The notes: generated by a model from the sequence alone, not told the origin. A DNA stretch of 64,000 nucleotides from Gemmatirosa kalamazoonensis (GCF_000522985.1 NZ_CP007128.1:4510220-4574219), one strand, 5' to 3'. Shown: positions 17,574-28,555, numbered from the stretch's first letter. Translations and numbers: made by a program.

Positions 17574-18698
17574 ATGGGACGCCCCATGCGACGCCGCACC
17601 CCGTCCCTCCGGCTCGCCGCCCTCGCCCTCCTCACGGCCCTCGCCGCTCCGCTCCGCGCCCAGCAGACCGCCCCGGCCCCCGCCGCCACGCCCGCTCCGG
17701 CGGCCACGCGCGGGCTCGTCGTGCCGGCCGGCGCTCGGGTCGAGGACGTCGCGGTGCTGCGGGGCCCGGTGGACGTCTACGGCACGGTCGACGGTGACGC
17801 GCTCGTGCTCGCGGGCGACCTCACGGTCCACCCGGGCGCCCACGTGAGGGGCGACGCCGTCGCCGTGTTCGGCCACGTGCAGCTGCTCGACGGCGCCCGG
17901 GTCGACGGCGAGCTGCGGTCGATGTCCGGCACGGAGGGACGCCGCGCCTCGCCGGCGGTCGTGCCGGTGCGCGCGAGCGACCTGGGAACGATGCACGCCG
18001 TCAAGCTGGTCCTCGGCTGGCTCGTCGTGCTGCTCGTGATCGGGCTCGGCGTCCTCGTCACCGCGAGCCCGTACCTCGACGGCGTGGCCGAGGCGTTCGA
18101 GGTGAGCTTCGCCCGCGCTCTTGGCGTCGGGATCGTGGGGCAGATGCTCGTCCTGCCCGCGCTGCTCGTCGTCTGCGTCGCGCTCACGCTCACCGTCGTT
18201 GGCATCCTCGCCATCCCGCTCGCCATCGTCGCCGGCATCATCGCGGCGGCGGGGCTCGTCACGCTTGGCTTCCTCGCCGTCGCGTTCGTCACTGGCCGGT
18301 CGGTCCTCGGCGGTGAGCGCGGGCCCACGCGCCGGCGCGCGACCTCCGCCCGCGGCGAGGCGCTCACCGCGCTCAGCGTCGGCATCGCCGTCTACCTGGC
18401 GGTGTGGCTCGGCTCCGCGGCGCTCACCTCGGTGCCCGCGCTCGCCGTCGTCCTGCGGACCGTCGCGCTGGCCACCACGTGGGTGGCGGCGACGGCCGGG
18501 TTCGGGGCGGCGCTGATCTCGCGCGCCGGCACCCGCTCCGAGTCGGCGCGGGCCGCCCGCCGGGCCGAGGGCGCCGGGCACGCGGCCGAGCGGTCGCCAT
18601 ACCAGTCAAACGTGCCGGGGTGGCAGACGCCGACGCCGGTCGCCGGTGTGGTCGCCGCGCGTCGCCCGACCGTGCCGCCCGCTCCGCCCACCGCGTGA
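17574..18698 (+). CDS. secreted/membrane protein with bactofilin-like repeats and multiple membrane helices
   Basis: A 374-residue protein with a signal peptide (LAALALLTALAAPLRAQ) and an Ala/Pro stretch. A run of short beta-helix-like repeats follows (VYGTVDGDALVLAGDLTVHPG, about 65-115), resembling polymer-forming or bactofilin folds. About six hydrophobic helices (145-330) and a Pro-rich tail complete it. This repeat-plus-helices layout occurs in uncharacterised bacterial proteins. It starts 11 nt after the anti-sigma stop and is probably in that operon, which points to an envelope-maintenance role. Function is not known. Confidence 0.75.
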   Translation: MGRPMRRRTPSLRLAALALLTALAAPLRAQQTAPAPAATPAPAATRGLVVPAGARVEDVAVLRGPVDVYGTVDGDALVLAGDLTVHPGAHVRGDAVAVFGHVQLLDGARVDGELRSMSGTEGRRASPAVVPVRASDLGTMHAVKLVLGWLVVLLVIGLGVLVTASPYLDGVAEAFEVSFARALGVGIVGQMLVLPALLVVCVALTLTVVGILAIPLAIVAGIIAAAGLVTLGFLAVAFVTGRSVLGGERGPTRRRATSARGEALTALSVGIAVYLAVWLGSAALTSVPALAVVLRTVALATTWVAATAGFGAALISRAGTRSESARAARRAEGAGHAAERSPYQSNVPGWQTPTPVAGVVAARRPTVPPAPPTA

Positions 18699-18735
18699 CG
18701 CCGGCCGGCGTCGGGCCGGCGATCGGAGGACGACC

Positions 18736-19569
18736 ATGTCCCGTCGCGTCATCGCCGCCGGACTCCTCTCGCTCGCCAGCCTGACGCCGGTCGCTCGCGG
18801 CCAGGAGCTGAAGACCCTGGAGTCGTCGCGCCAGCTGCACGACTCCGGCGCCACCACCGTCCGCGTGCGCTACGGCGCCGGCCGGCTGTCCATGCGGCCG
18901 ACGGACGACCCGCAGCTCTATCGCATGGAGCTGCGCTACGACCCCGACGCCGTCGAGCCGATCCACTCGTTCGACCCGGTGTCGCGCCGGCTGGAGCTCG
19001 GCGTCCGCGGCGACCACGGGCGCATCTCGCACACGCGCGACATGTCCATGCGCGTGGAGCTCGCCCGCGGCGTCCCGATGGACCTCGCGCTGGAGCTCGG
19101 GGCGACGAAGGCGGAGCTCGACCTCAGCGGCCTCACGCTCGACGCGCTGCGCCTGCAGGCGGGGGCGAGCGAGAGCGCGGTCCGCTTCGACGTGCCGAAC
19201 CCACACCCGATGCGCCTGCTCGACATCCAGGTCGGCGCGGCGCGATTCCGGGGCTACGACCTGGCGAACGCGAACGCCCCGCTCGTCTCCGTGAACTCCG
19301 GCGTTGGCGGCGTCGACCTCGACTTCGGCGGCCGGTGGACCCAGGACGTCGACCTCGACCTCCAGCTCGCGCTCGGCGGCAGCACGATTCGCGTGCCGGC
19401 CGACGTCGGCGTCAGCGTCGAGATCGACCGCGCGTTCGCGTCGCTCGACCGCGACGGGCTGCGGCGGCGCGGCAACGCCTGGGTGAGCGACAACTGGGAC
19501 GACGCGCCCCATCGGCTCCGCGTGCGCGGCTCGGCCGCGTTCGGCCGGCTCACGATCAGGCACGAGTAG
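18736..19569 (+). CDS. exported LiaF/toastrack-like adhesin-fold protein
   Basis: A 277-residue exported protein with an N-terminal signal (VIAAGLLSLASLTPVARGQ) and a good GGAGG site 8 nt before ATG 18736. The body is a long series of beta strands with alternating hydrophobics (LALELGATKAELDLSGL, LRLQAGASESAVRFDVPN, LVSVNSGVGGVDLDFGG). This is the repeating pattern of DUF2154/LiaF C-terminal (toastrack) domains linked to envelope-stress circuits. It follows the bactofilin-like gene by 37 nt in the sigma/anti-sigma cluster. Assignment is by fold pattern only. Confidence 0.7.
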   Translation: MSRRVIAAGLLSLASLTPVARGQELKTLESSRQLHDSGATTVRVRYGAGRLSMRPTDDPQLYRMELRYDPDAVEPIHSFDPVSRRLELGVRGDHGRISHTRDMSMRVELARGVPMDLALELGATKAELDLSGLTLDALRLQAGASESAVRFDVPNPHPMRLLDIQVGAARFRGYDLANANAPLVSVNSGVGGVDLDFGGRWTQDVDLDLQLALGGSTIRVPADVGVSVEIDRAFASLDRDGLRRRGNAWVSDNWDDAPHRLRVRGSAAFGRLTIRHE

Positions 19570-19647
19570 AGGCCCGGTTACCTGCGACGGGTCCGGCCCG
19601 TCCCTTGCCCCGTGAGGCGGACGGAACCTTGCCGCATGGAGCTTGGG

Positions 19648-20622
19648 ATGATCGTGAAGGGATATCGCGTGGGTCCGCTCGTGAAGAAGACGGCGAGCGA
19701 GGTGATCGAGGACAACGTCCTCGGACTCGGCGCGCAGCTCGCGTACTACTTCTTCTTCTCGCTGTTCCCGATCTTCCTCTTCCTGGCGCCGCTGCTGGCG
19801 CTCGTCGGCGACCGGAAGAAGACGTTCTATCTCGTGCTCGACCAGCTCGCGCGCGCGGTGCCGCCGGACGCGTTCACGCTCGTGAAGAACGTCGTCGAGC
19901 AGGTGGTGTTCGCGCCCGGGGCGCCGGGACTCGTGTCGGTGGGCGCGCTGCTCGCGCTGTTCTCCGGGTCGAGCATCTTCAGCAACCTGATGGGCGCGCT
20001 GAACACGGCGTACGACTGCGACAAGGACGCGCGGCCGTGGTGGAAGCGCCAGCTCATCGCGATGGCCGCCCTGATCTGCGTCGGCATCCTGTTCACGCTC
20101 GCGACGGTCGTCTTCGTCGCCGGCGGCGACATCGTCGACAAGCTCGCCGCGTGGATGCACATCGGCGAGACGGGCAAATGGTTCTGGACCGTGATCCAGT
20201 ACGCGCTCGCCGCCGCGATCCTCGTCGGCACCGCCTGGGCCGTGTACTTCTTCCTGCCGGACGTGCGGCAGAACAAGTGGCACTCGCTCGCCGGCGCGCT
20301 GCTCGCCTCGGTGCTGTGGATCGTCGTGACGATGGGTTTCCGGCTCTACGTCCAGAACTTCGGCAACTACAACAAGACGTACGGCACCATCGGCGCGGTG
20401 ATCGTGCTGCTGACGTGGATGTACCTGTCGATGGTCGTGCTGCTCACCGGCGGCGAGCTCGCGTCGGAGCTGCACCACGGCACGGGAGCGATGCGCACGC
20501 GCGTCGGGCACCTGTACAACGGCTGGATCTCCGACGGCGGCGAGGTCGCGAAGCCGTCCGTGGAGCAGGTGCACCGCGTCGAGCCACGCGTGCTGCCGCC
20601 GCGCGCGGCGACGGCATCCTGA
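19648..20622 (+). CDS. YihY/virulence factor BrkB family membrane protein
   Basis: A 324-residue inner-membrane protein of the YihY/BrkB family (often mislabelled RNase BN). Diagnostic are the N-terminal LGAQLAYYFFFSLFPIFLFLAPL, the FSGSSIFSNLMGALNTAYD loop and the C-terminal YGTIGAVIVLLTWMYLSMVVLLTGGEL helix. About six membrane helices are seen. ATG 19648 is chosen for its GGAG site 6 nt upstream; ATG 19636 is an alternative. Its function is unsettled. Only 7 nt separate its stop from the convergent SAM-hydrolase gene. Confidence 0.9.
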   Translation: MIVKGYRVGPLVKKTASEVIEDNVLGLGAQLAYYFFFSLFPIFLFLAPLLALVGDRKKTFYLVLDQLARAVPPDAFTLVKNVVEQVVFAPGAPGLVSVGALLALFSGSSIFSNLMGALNTAYDCDKDARPWWKRQLIAMAALICVGILFTLATVVFVAGGDIVDKLAAWMHIGETGKWFWTVIQYALAAAILVGTAWAVYFFLPDVRQNKWHSLAGALLASVLWIVVTMGFRLYVQNFGNYNKTYGTIGAVIVLLTWMYLSMVVLLTGGELASELHHGTGAMRTRVGHLYNGWISDGGEVAKPSVEQVHRVEPRVLPPRAATAS

Positions 20623-20629
20623 GCCGCGC

Positions 20630-21382
20630 CTAACGGAGCGCGCGGAGCAGCACCGGCGCCCCGCGCGCGAGGCCGAGCCGCTGGGCGGCGCTGCCGTCGC
20701 GCACCGCGATCTCGACGAGCCCGTTCGAGCCCGTGAGCGCCACCACCGCTCCGGGCTCGACGTCCGCGTAGGAGCGCCGTACGGCGAGCGTGTAGCCGCC
20801 CACGCTCACCTCCGCGGCGCCGCGCGTCACGAGGTTCGTGATCGCGTTGCCGAAGCGATCGATCGTGATGACCTGCCCGGCCACGGTGCCGTCGGCGAGC
20901 CGGTGCGCCTCCGCGGTGCGGCGCACGACCGGCGTGTCGTGCGGCATGCCTAACGAGTCGAGCGGCACGCCCTGCAGCAGCAGCGCGGCGGCGGGAGCGA
21001 ACACGTCGCGGCCGTGGAACGTCGGCGCGGCGTGCGGCGGCACCGGCAGCGCCACCACACGCGCCCCCTGCGCGAGCAGCGCCGGCGACAGCAGGCCGTT
21101 GTCCGGCCCGACGAGGAAGCGCCCGTCGCTCGCCACCGCGAGCGCGGCCCGCGACGACCCGACGCCGGGATCGACGACGGCGATGTGCACGGTGCCCGGC
21201 GGGAACCGGCGCCAGTAGCGCGCGACCGCCAGCCGCCCCGCCTCCACGTCCTGCGACGGCACGTCGTGCGTCACGTCCACCACCGTCGCGTCGGGCACGC
21301 TCGTCAGCAGTACGCCCTTCATCTCGGCCACGTAGCCGTCGGCCGTGCCGAAGTCGGTGAGCAGCGTGACGATGGGGCGCAT
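20630..21382 (-). CDS. SAM hydrolase (SAM hydroxide adenosyltransferase, DUF62 family)
   Basis: A 250-residue member of the family that splits S-adenosylmethionine with water to adenosine and methionine, related to fluorinase and chlorinase. Key stretches are TLLTDFGTADGYVAEMKG at the N-terminus, VVDPGVGSSR, GPDNGLL and the C-terminal ITIDRFGNAITN. The chlorinase-specific loop is not apparent. The start is ATG 21382, with no obvious ribosome site. The stop codon TAG lies inside a GTTAGGC heptamer. The gene stands alone between the BrkB-like gene and a repeat element. Confidence 0.88.
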   Translation of the reverse strand: MRPIVTLLTDFGTADGYVAEMKGVLLTSVPDATVVDVTHDVPSQDVEAGRLAVARYWRRFPPGTVHIAVVDPGVGSSRAALAVASDGRFLVGPDNGLLSPALLAQGARVVALPVPPHAAPTFHGRDVFAPAAALLLQGVPLDSLGMPHDTPVVRRTAEAHRLADGTVAGQVITIDRFGNAITNLVTRGAAEVSVGGYTLAVRRSYADVEPGAVVALTGSNGLVEIAVRDGSAAQRLGLARGAPVLLRALR

Positions 21383-21436
21383 TCGGCAAATGCTAACAGC
21401 GGGGCGGCGTCGCCGCAGCGCGGGTGGGGCCGGCAT

Positions 21437-21566
21437 GGCTCCACGTACGTGTTTCTGTAGGACTGAAGAAGGACTGAAGGGGGACTGAAGAAGGAACCCT
21501 TCAAGAGTCCTTCTTCAGTCCCTCTTCAGTCCTTCTTCAGTCCCACGAAGACTCGTACGTGGAGCC
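21437..21566. repeat. compound inverted-repeat element (copy 1)
   Basis: Outer arms GGCTCCACGTACGTG (21437-21451) and CGTACGTGGAGCC (21554-21566) enclose inner arms 21459-21495 and 21508-21545, built from GGACTGAAGAA units that pair with only two mismatches. The loop is 12 nt. It sits upstream of the SAM-hydrolase start and downstream of the MATE gene. A second copy with the same outer and inner arms lies at 56620-56758. Confidence 0.9.
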
Positions 21567-21576
21567 GTCCGGGGCC

Positions 21577-22944
21577 TTACACGCGCGTCCGTTTCCACCG
21601 CCCGGCGCCCCAGAGCGCCATCATGGCCATGCCCCGCCCCGCCGCCGTCGCGGCGATGGTCCACCACAGGCCGACGACGCCGAACCGCGCCGACCACGTC
21701 GCGAGCGGGATGCGCGCCACCGTGAGCACCGTCGACGTCACCATCGGCGCGACGGTGAAGCCCGCGCCGCCGAGGGCGCCCTCGAGCACGACCTCCGCGC
21801 TGAGGAAGAGCTGCGCGACCGCGCCGATGCGCAGGTAGCTCGCCGTCTGCGCGATGACCTCGGCGTCGCGCGTGAAGATTCCGGCCGCCCACTGCGGCGC
21901 CGTGAGCGCGAGCGTCACGACGAGCAACGCCGGCATGGTGCTGTAGGCGAGCATGAGCCACCCGGTGCGCTCCGCGCGCGCCGTCTCGCCGGCGCCGAGG
22001 TTCTGCCCGACGATCGCCGCGGCGGCGGCGCCGAAGCCGACGCCGATCATGTACAGCCAGCTCTCCACGCGGAAGCCGAGACCCAGCGCGGCGAGCGTCG
22101 CCGTGCCGAAGCGCGACGCCGTGCGCGCGACGACGACGTACACGATGCTGAACAGCACGCCCGTCGCCGCCGTCGGCAATCCCACGCGCAGCACGCGCCG
22201 CACGACGTCGAACCGCGGCGCGCCGAACACGATCATGTGCCGCCGTCGCAGCACCGCGAGTCCCACCGCGCACGCCACGCACCGCGTCGACACCGTCGCC
22301 AGCGCGGCGCCGGCGATGCCGAGCTTCGGCAGCCCCGCGAGTCCCAGGATGAGCAGCGGGTCGAGCACGAGCGACACGACGACCGACGCCGCGAGGATGA
22401 CGAGCGGCGTGCGCGTGTCGCCGGACGCGCGGAACGTCGCGTCGACGACGAAGTACGCGTACAGCACCGGCGCGGCGATCATGTACGTGCCGAGGTACGA
22501 CGCGCCGACCGCCGCCACGTCGCGCGGCGCGTCCATGAGCGCGAACATCCCGTGCAGGCCGAGCCGCCCGACGACGGCGGCGACGGTGCCTAACGCGAAC
22601 GCGACGAGCAGCGCGTCCCCCGCCGTGCGCGCCGCCTCCGCGGGTCGCCGCTCGCCATGTCGCCGAGCAGCGACCGCCGTGAGGCCGACGGAGATCATCT
22701 CGGCCACCGAGATGCCGAGCCACACCCAGAACACCGACGCCGTCGCGGCGGCGAGCGCCGTCGGCCCGAGCCGCGTCCCGATCCAGAACGAGTCGACGGC
22801 GAGGAACAACGTCATGAGCAGGTTCGACGCGACCGCGGGGAGCGCGACGCGCACGACCAGCGTGCCGAGCGGCTCGTGCACCAGCGCCGGGCCGACGAGT
22901 GCGACGGTGACGCCGCCGTCGCGCTCGTCGACCGGGAGGGTCAC
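21577..22944 (-). CDS. MATE-family efflux transporter
   Basis: A 455-residue multidrug/toxin extrusion transporter with two bundles of six helices. The conserved opening VALPAVASNLLMTLFLAVDSFWIGTRLG, the central FRASGDTRTPLVI and the second-half VGQNLGAGETARAERTG are typical of the NorM/DinF superfamily. It probably exchanges cationic compounds for Na+ or H+; substrates cannot be inferred. The start is GTG 22944, overlapping the Mrp stop (GTGA), so it is the last gene of the NrnA-Mrp-MATE run. Confidence 0.92.
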   Translation of the reverse strand: MTLPVDERDGGVTVALVGPALVHEPLGTLVVRVALPAVASNLLMTLFLAVDSFWIGTRLGPTALAAATASVFWVWLGISVAEMISVGLTAVAARRHGERRPAEAARTAGDALLVAFALGTVAAVVGRLGLHGMFALMDAPRDVAAVGASYLGTYMIAAPVLYAYFVVDATFRASGDTRTPLVILAASVVVSLVLDPLLILGLAGLPKLGIAGAALATVSTRCVACAVGLAVLRRRHMIVFGAPRFDVVRRVLRVGLPTAATGVLFSIVYVVVARTASRFGTATLAALGLGFRVESWLYMIGVGFGAAAAAIVGQNLGAGETARAERTGWLMLAYSTMPALLVVTLALTAPQWAAGIFTRDAEVIAQTASYLRIGAVAQLFLSAEVVLEGALGGAGFTVAPMVTSTVLTVARIPLATWSARFGVVGLWWTIAATAAGRGMAMMALWGAGRWKRTRV

Positions 22945-24104
22945 CGCGCGGCCCGCTCCGCGCCGTAGCGCTCCGCCACCCGCGCCGCCACGCGCTCGGC
23001 CACCGCGATGAGCGCGCGCGACGCGCTCGCGTTAGGCTCGGCGGCGACGATCGGACGGCCGGTGTCGCCGCCCTCGACGATGCGCGGGTCGATCGGCACC
23101 TGGCCGAGCAGCGGCACGCCGACTTCATCGGCGAGGCGCTGGCCGCCGCCGGATCCGAACACGGCGATCGGCTTTCCCGTCTCGGGGTTCTCGAGGTAGC
23201 TCATGTTCTCGACGATGCCGAGCACCGGCACACCGACGCGCTCGAACATCTTCACGCCGCGGAGCGCGTCGCCCACCGCGACCTGCTGCGGCGTGGTGAC
23301 GATGACGCCGCCGTGCACGTTCGTCGCCTGCACGAGCGAGAGCTGCGCGTCGCCGGTGCCGGGCGGCATGTCGACGATGAGGTAGTCGAGCTGCCCCCAG
23401 GCGACGTCGCGCAGGAACTGCGTGATGACCTTCATGACGATCGGCCCGCGCCAGATCGCCGGCTGGTCGCGCTCGATCATGAACCCGATGCTCATGATCT
23501 TCAGCCCGTGCGCCTCGAGCGGCTGGATCTTCTGGTCGCGCACCGGCGGCGGCTCGTCGACGCCGAGCATGCGCGGGAGATTCGGGCCGTAGACGTCCGC
23601 GTCCATGATGCCCACGCGCGCGCCGCGCTGCGCGAGCGCGAGCGCGAGGTTCACCGCGACGGTGGACTTGCCGACGCCGCCCTTGCCGCTCGAGACGGCG
23701 ATGATCTTCCCGAGCTCCGGGTAGTTCACCGGCTGCGGCGCCGCGGGCGTCGCGGGACGCGAGGGCGCGGCGTCCATCACGGGCAGCGCGCGCGCCGGCG
23801 CGGAGCGGCCCGCGGCGGCGAGGTTCGCGGCGCGCTTGTCGCCGCGCGCGGCGTCGTACTGCGCGGGATCCATGACGTCGACGCGCACGTTCGTCACGCC
23901 GTCGACGCCCTCGACGGCGTGGCGCACGTCGCGCACGAGCGTCGCGTCGTCCTCCGCCGCGAGCACGAGGGTGAGCCGTACCTTGCCGTCCGTCGTCGTC
24001 GCGACGTCGCGCACGACGTCGGCCCGCACGACGTCCGTGCCGAGCCGCGGGTGATGTATCTGCGAGAGCGCCGTCTCGATGCGCTGCTGGAGAGAGTCGG
24101 TCAT
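22941..24104 (-). CDS. Mrp/NBP35-type Fe-S carrier ATPase
   Basis: A 387-residue P-loop protein with an N-terminal DUF59/MIP18-like domain (1-85), a low-complexity linker and a ParA-like domain. The deviant Walker A SSGKGGVGKS and the signatures MDADVYGPN, DMPPGTGDAQL and ENMSY are intact. The C-terminal CxxC that usually bridges an Fe-S cluster is missing: after ENMSY the sequence reads LENPETGKPIAVFG. Fe-S transfer would need another ligand set. Its ATG overlaps the stop of the upstream DHH gene (ATGA). Confidence 0.93.
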   Translation of the reverse strand: MTDSLQQRIETALSQIHHPRLGTDVVRADVVRDVATTTDGKVRLTLVLAAEDDATLVRDVRHAVEGVDGVTNVRVDVMDPAQYDAARGDKRAANLAAAGRSAPARALPVMDAAPSRPATPAAPQPVNYPELGKIIAVSSGKGGVGKSTVAVNLALALAQRGARVGIMDADVYGPNLPRMLGVDEPPPVRDQKIQPLEAHGLKIMSIGFMIERDQPAIWRGPIVMKVITQFLRDVAWGQLDYLIVDMPPGTGDAQLSLVQATNVHGGVIVTTPQQVAVGDALRGVKMFERVGVPVLGIVENMSYLENPETGKPIAVFGSGGGQRLADEVGVPLLGQVPIDPRIVEGGDTGRPIVAAEPNASASRALIAVAERVAARVAERYGAERAAR

Positions 24105-25147
24105 CCGTTCGAGAGTGAGTCGAGATATGCGCGCGAGGCGTCGACGACGCGCTGCTCGACGTCGTCGAGCGAGCCCGCGATGAGCGCGCCCGACGCCTTC
24201 GCGTGGCCGCCCCCGCCGAACTCGCGCGCGAGCGCGTTCACGTCCACCTCGCCCGTGCTGCGGAACGACACCTTCACGCGGTTGTGTCCGAGGTCGCGGA
24301 AGAACAGCGCGAGCCGCGTCCCGGCGATCGACCGCGGGTGCTCGACGATGCCGTCGAGATCCTCGGCCCGCACGTTGTGCCGCTCCATCGCGCCGGCGGG
24401 AACCGAGATCCACGCGAGGCCGCGCGCCGCGTCCACGTCGAGCGTGCCGAGCGCCTCGCGCAGCAGCGCGAGCTTGCCCACCGGCACCGACGCATACACG
24501 CGCCGGTACATCTCTTCCGGGTCCACGCCGGTGGCGAGGAGCTGTCCGGCGATCGCGTGACAGCGCGGCGACGTGTTGCTGAAGCGGAAGCCGCCGGTGT
24601 CGGTGAGGATCGCCGCGTACAGCGCGGTGCCGATCTCCGGCGTCAGCTCGAGGCCGAGCACGCGCGCGAAGTCGAACACGAGCTCACCGGTCGCGCACGC
24701 GGCGGTGTCGCTCACCGCGACGCTGCCCGCCGGCTCGTCGGTCGCGATGTGATGGTCGATCACCATCTTCGGCACACGCAGCGCGCGCACCGACTCGGCG
24801 AGCACACCCAATCGCTTCACGTCGCTGATGTCGAGCACGATCAGGCCGTCGATGCGCTTCAGCGCGTCGGCGCCGCGTGGGCTCTCGTCCACGACGCCCC
24901 CGTCGAGCATGAAGCGATACATGTCCGGCCACGGCGTCGGGTTCACGACGTGCGCGTCGATGCCGAGCTGGCGGAGGAGGTGCGCCATCCCCGCTTCGGA
25001 GCCGCAGCCGTCGCCGTCGGCGTTGATGTGCGTCGACAGCGCGACACGCATTCCCGACTTCAGCTGCACCGCGAGCGCGCGCAGTGCCGCCTCCCGCGCG
25101 GGCGGGACGGCGAGAAGATCGGCGGTGCCGGAGAGAACGCTGGTCAT
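24101..25147 (-). CDS. DHH-family NrnA-type oligoribonuclease/pAp phosphatase
   Basis: A 348-residue DHH/DHHA1 phosphoesterase. Motif I is STHINADGDGCGSE (H40, D44, D46), motif II gives IVLDISD, and motif III IDHH is intact. The C-terminal DHHA1 domain ends with EFGGGGHAKASGALI. Homologues degrade nano-RNA and 3'-phosphoadenosine 5'-phosphate. It is the first gene of the NrnA-Mrp-MATE run, starting at ATG 25147, and is insulated from the upstream permease gene by an intrinsic terminator. Confidence 0.92.
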   Translation of the reverse strand: MTSVLSGTADLLAVPPAREAALRALAVQLKSGMRVALSTHINADGDGCGSEAGMAHLLRQLGIDAHVVNPTPWPDMYRFMLDGGVVDESPRGADALKRIDGLIVLDISDVKRLGVLAESVRALRVPKMVIDHHIATDEPAGSVAVSDTAACATGELVFDFARVLGLELTPEIGTALYAAILTDTGGFRFSNTSPRCHAIAGQLLATGVDPEEMYRRVYASVPVGKLALLREALGTLDVDAARGLAWISVPAGAMERHNVRAEDLDGIVEHPRSIAGTRLALFFRDLGHNRVKVSFRSTGEVDVNALAREFGGGGHAKASGALIAGSLDDVEQRVVDASRAYLDSLSNG

Positions 25148-25174
25148 CGGAAAAGCTTGGCGACCCGCATGGGC

Positions 25175-25215
25175 CAAAAGCAAGCGCCCGGCCGCGGGTA
25201 AGGCGGCCGGGCGCT
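25175..25215 (-). terminator. intrinsic terminator of the amino-acid permease gene
   Basis: On the minus strand a perfect 13-bp stem (25183-25195 with 25203-25215, AGCGCCCGGCCGC) and a 7-nt loop are followed by TTGCTTTTGG. It lies 20 nt after the permease stop and before the NrnA start, making a standard Rho-independent terminator. Confidence 0.88.
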
Positions 25216-25236
25216 CACACGTCGCGCGCGGTGTGC

Positions 25237-26709
25237 TCAGTCGCCGCTGAACGCCGGCTGACCCGGGTTGCTCACGCGCGAGTGCGTGCGGCCATACAGG
25301 AAGTAGATCACGAGCCCGATCACGAGCCAGATCACGAGCCGCTCCTGCGTCGCGCGCGGCAGTCCCCACACGAGATAGCCGCAGACCAGGATGCCGAGGA
25401 TCGGCACGACGGGCACGAGCGGGGTGCGGAACGGGCGCTTGAGCTCCGGCCGGCGGTAGCGGAGCACGAGCACGCCCGCGCTGACGACCATGAACGCGAA
25501 CAGCGTCCCGATCGACACCAGCTCGCCGAGCAGGTCGATCGGCAGCAGGCCGGCGCCGACGGCGGCGAGGCAGCCCGTGAGAATCGTCGTCACGTACGGG
25601 GTGCGGAAGCGCGGATGCACCTTGCCGAAGACCGGCGGCAGCAGCCCGTCGCGCGCCATCGAGAAGAAGATGCGGGGCTGTCCCATGAGCATCACGAGCA
25701 CGACCGACGCGAGGCCGGCGATGGCGCCGATGTCGACGAGGTAGTTCAGCCAGCCGAGCGACGGCACGCGCGCGAGCGCGACGTCCACCGGGTGCGGGAC
25801 GTTGAGGTCCTTGTACGGCGCGAGCCCGGTCATGACGAGCGACATCAGGATGTAGAGCACCGTGCAGAACGCGAGCGATCCGAGCATGCCGATCGGCATG
25901 TCGCGCTGCGGGTTGCGCGCCTCCTGCGCCGCCGTGCTCACGGCGTCGAAGCCGATGTAGGCGAAGAACACGACGCCGGCCGCGCGCACGATGCCGTCCC
26001 ACCCGTACTGCCCCGGCCCGATCTGCGGCGGAATGAACGGGTGCCAGTTCGCCGTGTCGACGAACATGAACCCGAAGCCGATGACGAGGAAGACGATCGT
26101 GACCTTCACGAACACGATCAGGTTGTTGAACCGCGCCGACTCCTTGATGCCGATGACGAGGAGCGTCGTCATGAGCAGCGTCAGCACCATGGCGGGGATG
26201 TTGATCACGCCGCCCGGCACGCGCTGGATCGTCTCGGTCTGCGTGTTCCACACGAGCGGCGCCTGCGTGAGCGCGTCCGGCAGGTGGATGCCGAGCTTCG
26301 TCATGAACGCCTTGAAGTAGCCCGCCCACCCCACCGCGACGGTGGACGCGCCGACGAGGTACTCGAGGATCAGGTCCCAGCCGATGATCCACGCGATGAT
26401 CTCGCCTAACGTCGCGTAGGCATACGTGTACGCGCTCCCGGCCACGGGAATCATCGACGCGAACTCGGCGTAGCAGAGCCCCGCGAACAGGCAGCCGAGG
26501 CCCGCGAGCACGAACGACAGCACGACCGCGGGGCCCGCGTACTGCGCGGCGGCGGAGCCGGTCAGCACGAAGATGCCGGCGCCGATGATGGCGCCGATGC
26601 CGAGCATCACGAGGTTGGTCGCGGTGAGCGTGCGCCTGAGGGTGTGCTGCCCCTCCTCACCCGCTTCCGACTGGATGCGGTCGATGTTCTTCGTCGCCAT
26701 CAACGCCAT
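25237..26709 (-). CDS. APC-superfamily cationic amino-acid permease
   Basis: A 490-residue transporter of the CAT/YfnA type with about 12 to 14 membrane helices. The consensus region [15 protein letters not shown] (helix 1), the [22 protein letters not shown] segment and [25 protein letters not shown] are characteristic. It imports amino acids by proton symport; specificity is not determinable. ATG 26709 has a GAGAGAG site; ATG 26700 is an alternative. A TTGACA lies at 26816-26821 on the minus strand, but no fitting -10 is seen. Confidence 0.92.
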   Translation of the reverse strand: MALMATKNIDRIQSEAGEEGQHTLRRTLTATNLVMLGIGAIIGAGIFVLTGSAAAQYAGPAVVLSFVLAGLGCLFAGLCYAEFASMIPVAGSAYTYAYATLGEIIAWIIGWDLILEYLVGASTVAVGWAGYFKAFMTKLGIHLPDALTQAPLVWNTQTETIQRVPGGVINIPAMVLTLLMTTLLVIGIKESARFNNLIVFVKVTIVFLVIGFGFMFVDTANWHPFIPPQIGPGQYGWDGIVRAAGVVFFAYIGFDAVSTAAQEARNPQRDMPIGMLGSLAFCTVLYILMSLVMTGLAPYKDLNVPHPVDVALARVPSLGWLNYLVDIGAIAGLASVVLVMLMGQPRIFFSMARDGLLPPVFGKVHPRFRTPYVTTILTGCLAAVGAGLLPIDLLGELVSIGTLFAFMVVSAGVLVLRYRRPELKRPFRTPLVPVVPILGILVCGYLVWGLPRATQERLVIWLVIGLVIYFLYGRTHSRVSNPGQPAFSGD

Positions 26710-26903
26710 AGCGTGTCTCTCTCGGTAGGGGCCAGCGGTGTGGAGAGCTGCTCGACGAACGGCCGAGGCCGCTCCGTCGCGCGAAGGGCGCAAACTGCCC
26801 CGTGCGCTCGGACGTTGTCAATACGTACGCCGCGCGCCGACGTTGGGGCACGCCTCGCCGCGCCTCCTGACAGAACCCTGACGGCGCGCGATACCCTACC
26901 TCG

Positions 26904-26973
26904 AAAAAAACGCTGCGTGGCTGCGTGGCTGCGTCGCCTTCGCGCAGTCACGCAGCCACGCAGCCACGCAGCG
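26904..26973 (-). terminator. intrinsic terminator of guaB built from CTGCGTGG units
   Basis: On the minus strand a perfect 24-bp stem made of three CGTGGCTG-type units (26950-26973 with 26911-26934) is followed directly by seven Ts (26904-26910). It starts 5 nt upstream of the guaB stop in plus coordinates. The same word forms the dyad behind the glmM-like gene. Confidence 0.88.
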
Positions 26974-26977
26974 GCCG

Positions 26978-28555
<1,578 letters not shown>

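Noticed and set aside
26816-26821. TTGACA upstream of the permease gene as a promoter; the same at 51491-51496 (cstA) and 554-559.
   Set aside because: No acceptable -10 hexamer at 16-18 nt in any of the three, so only the -35-like word is real.
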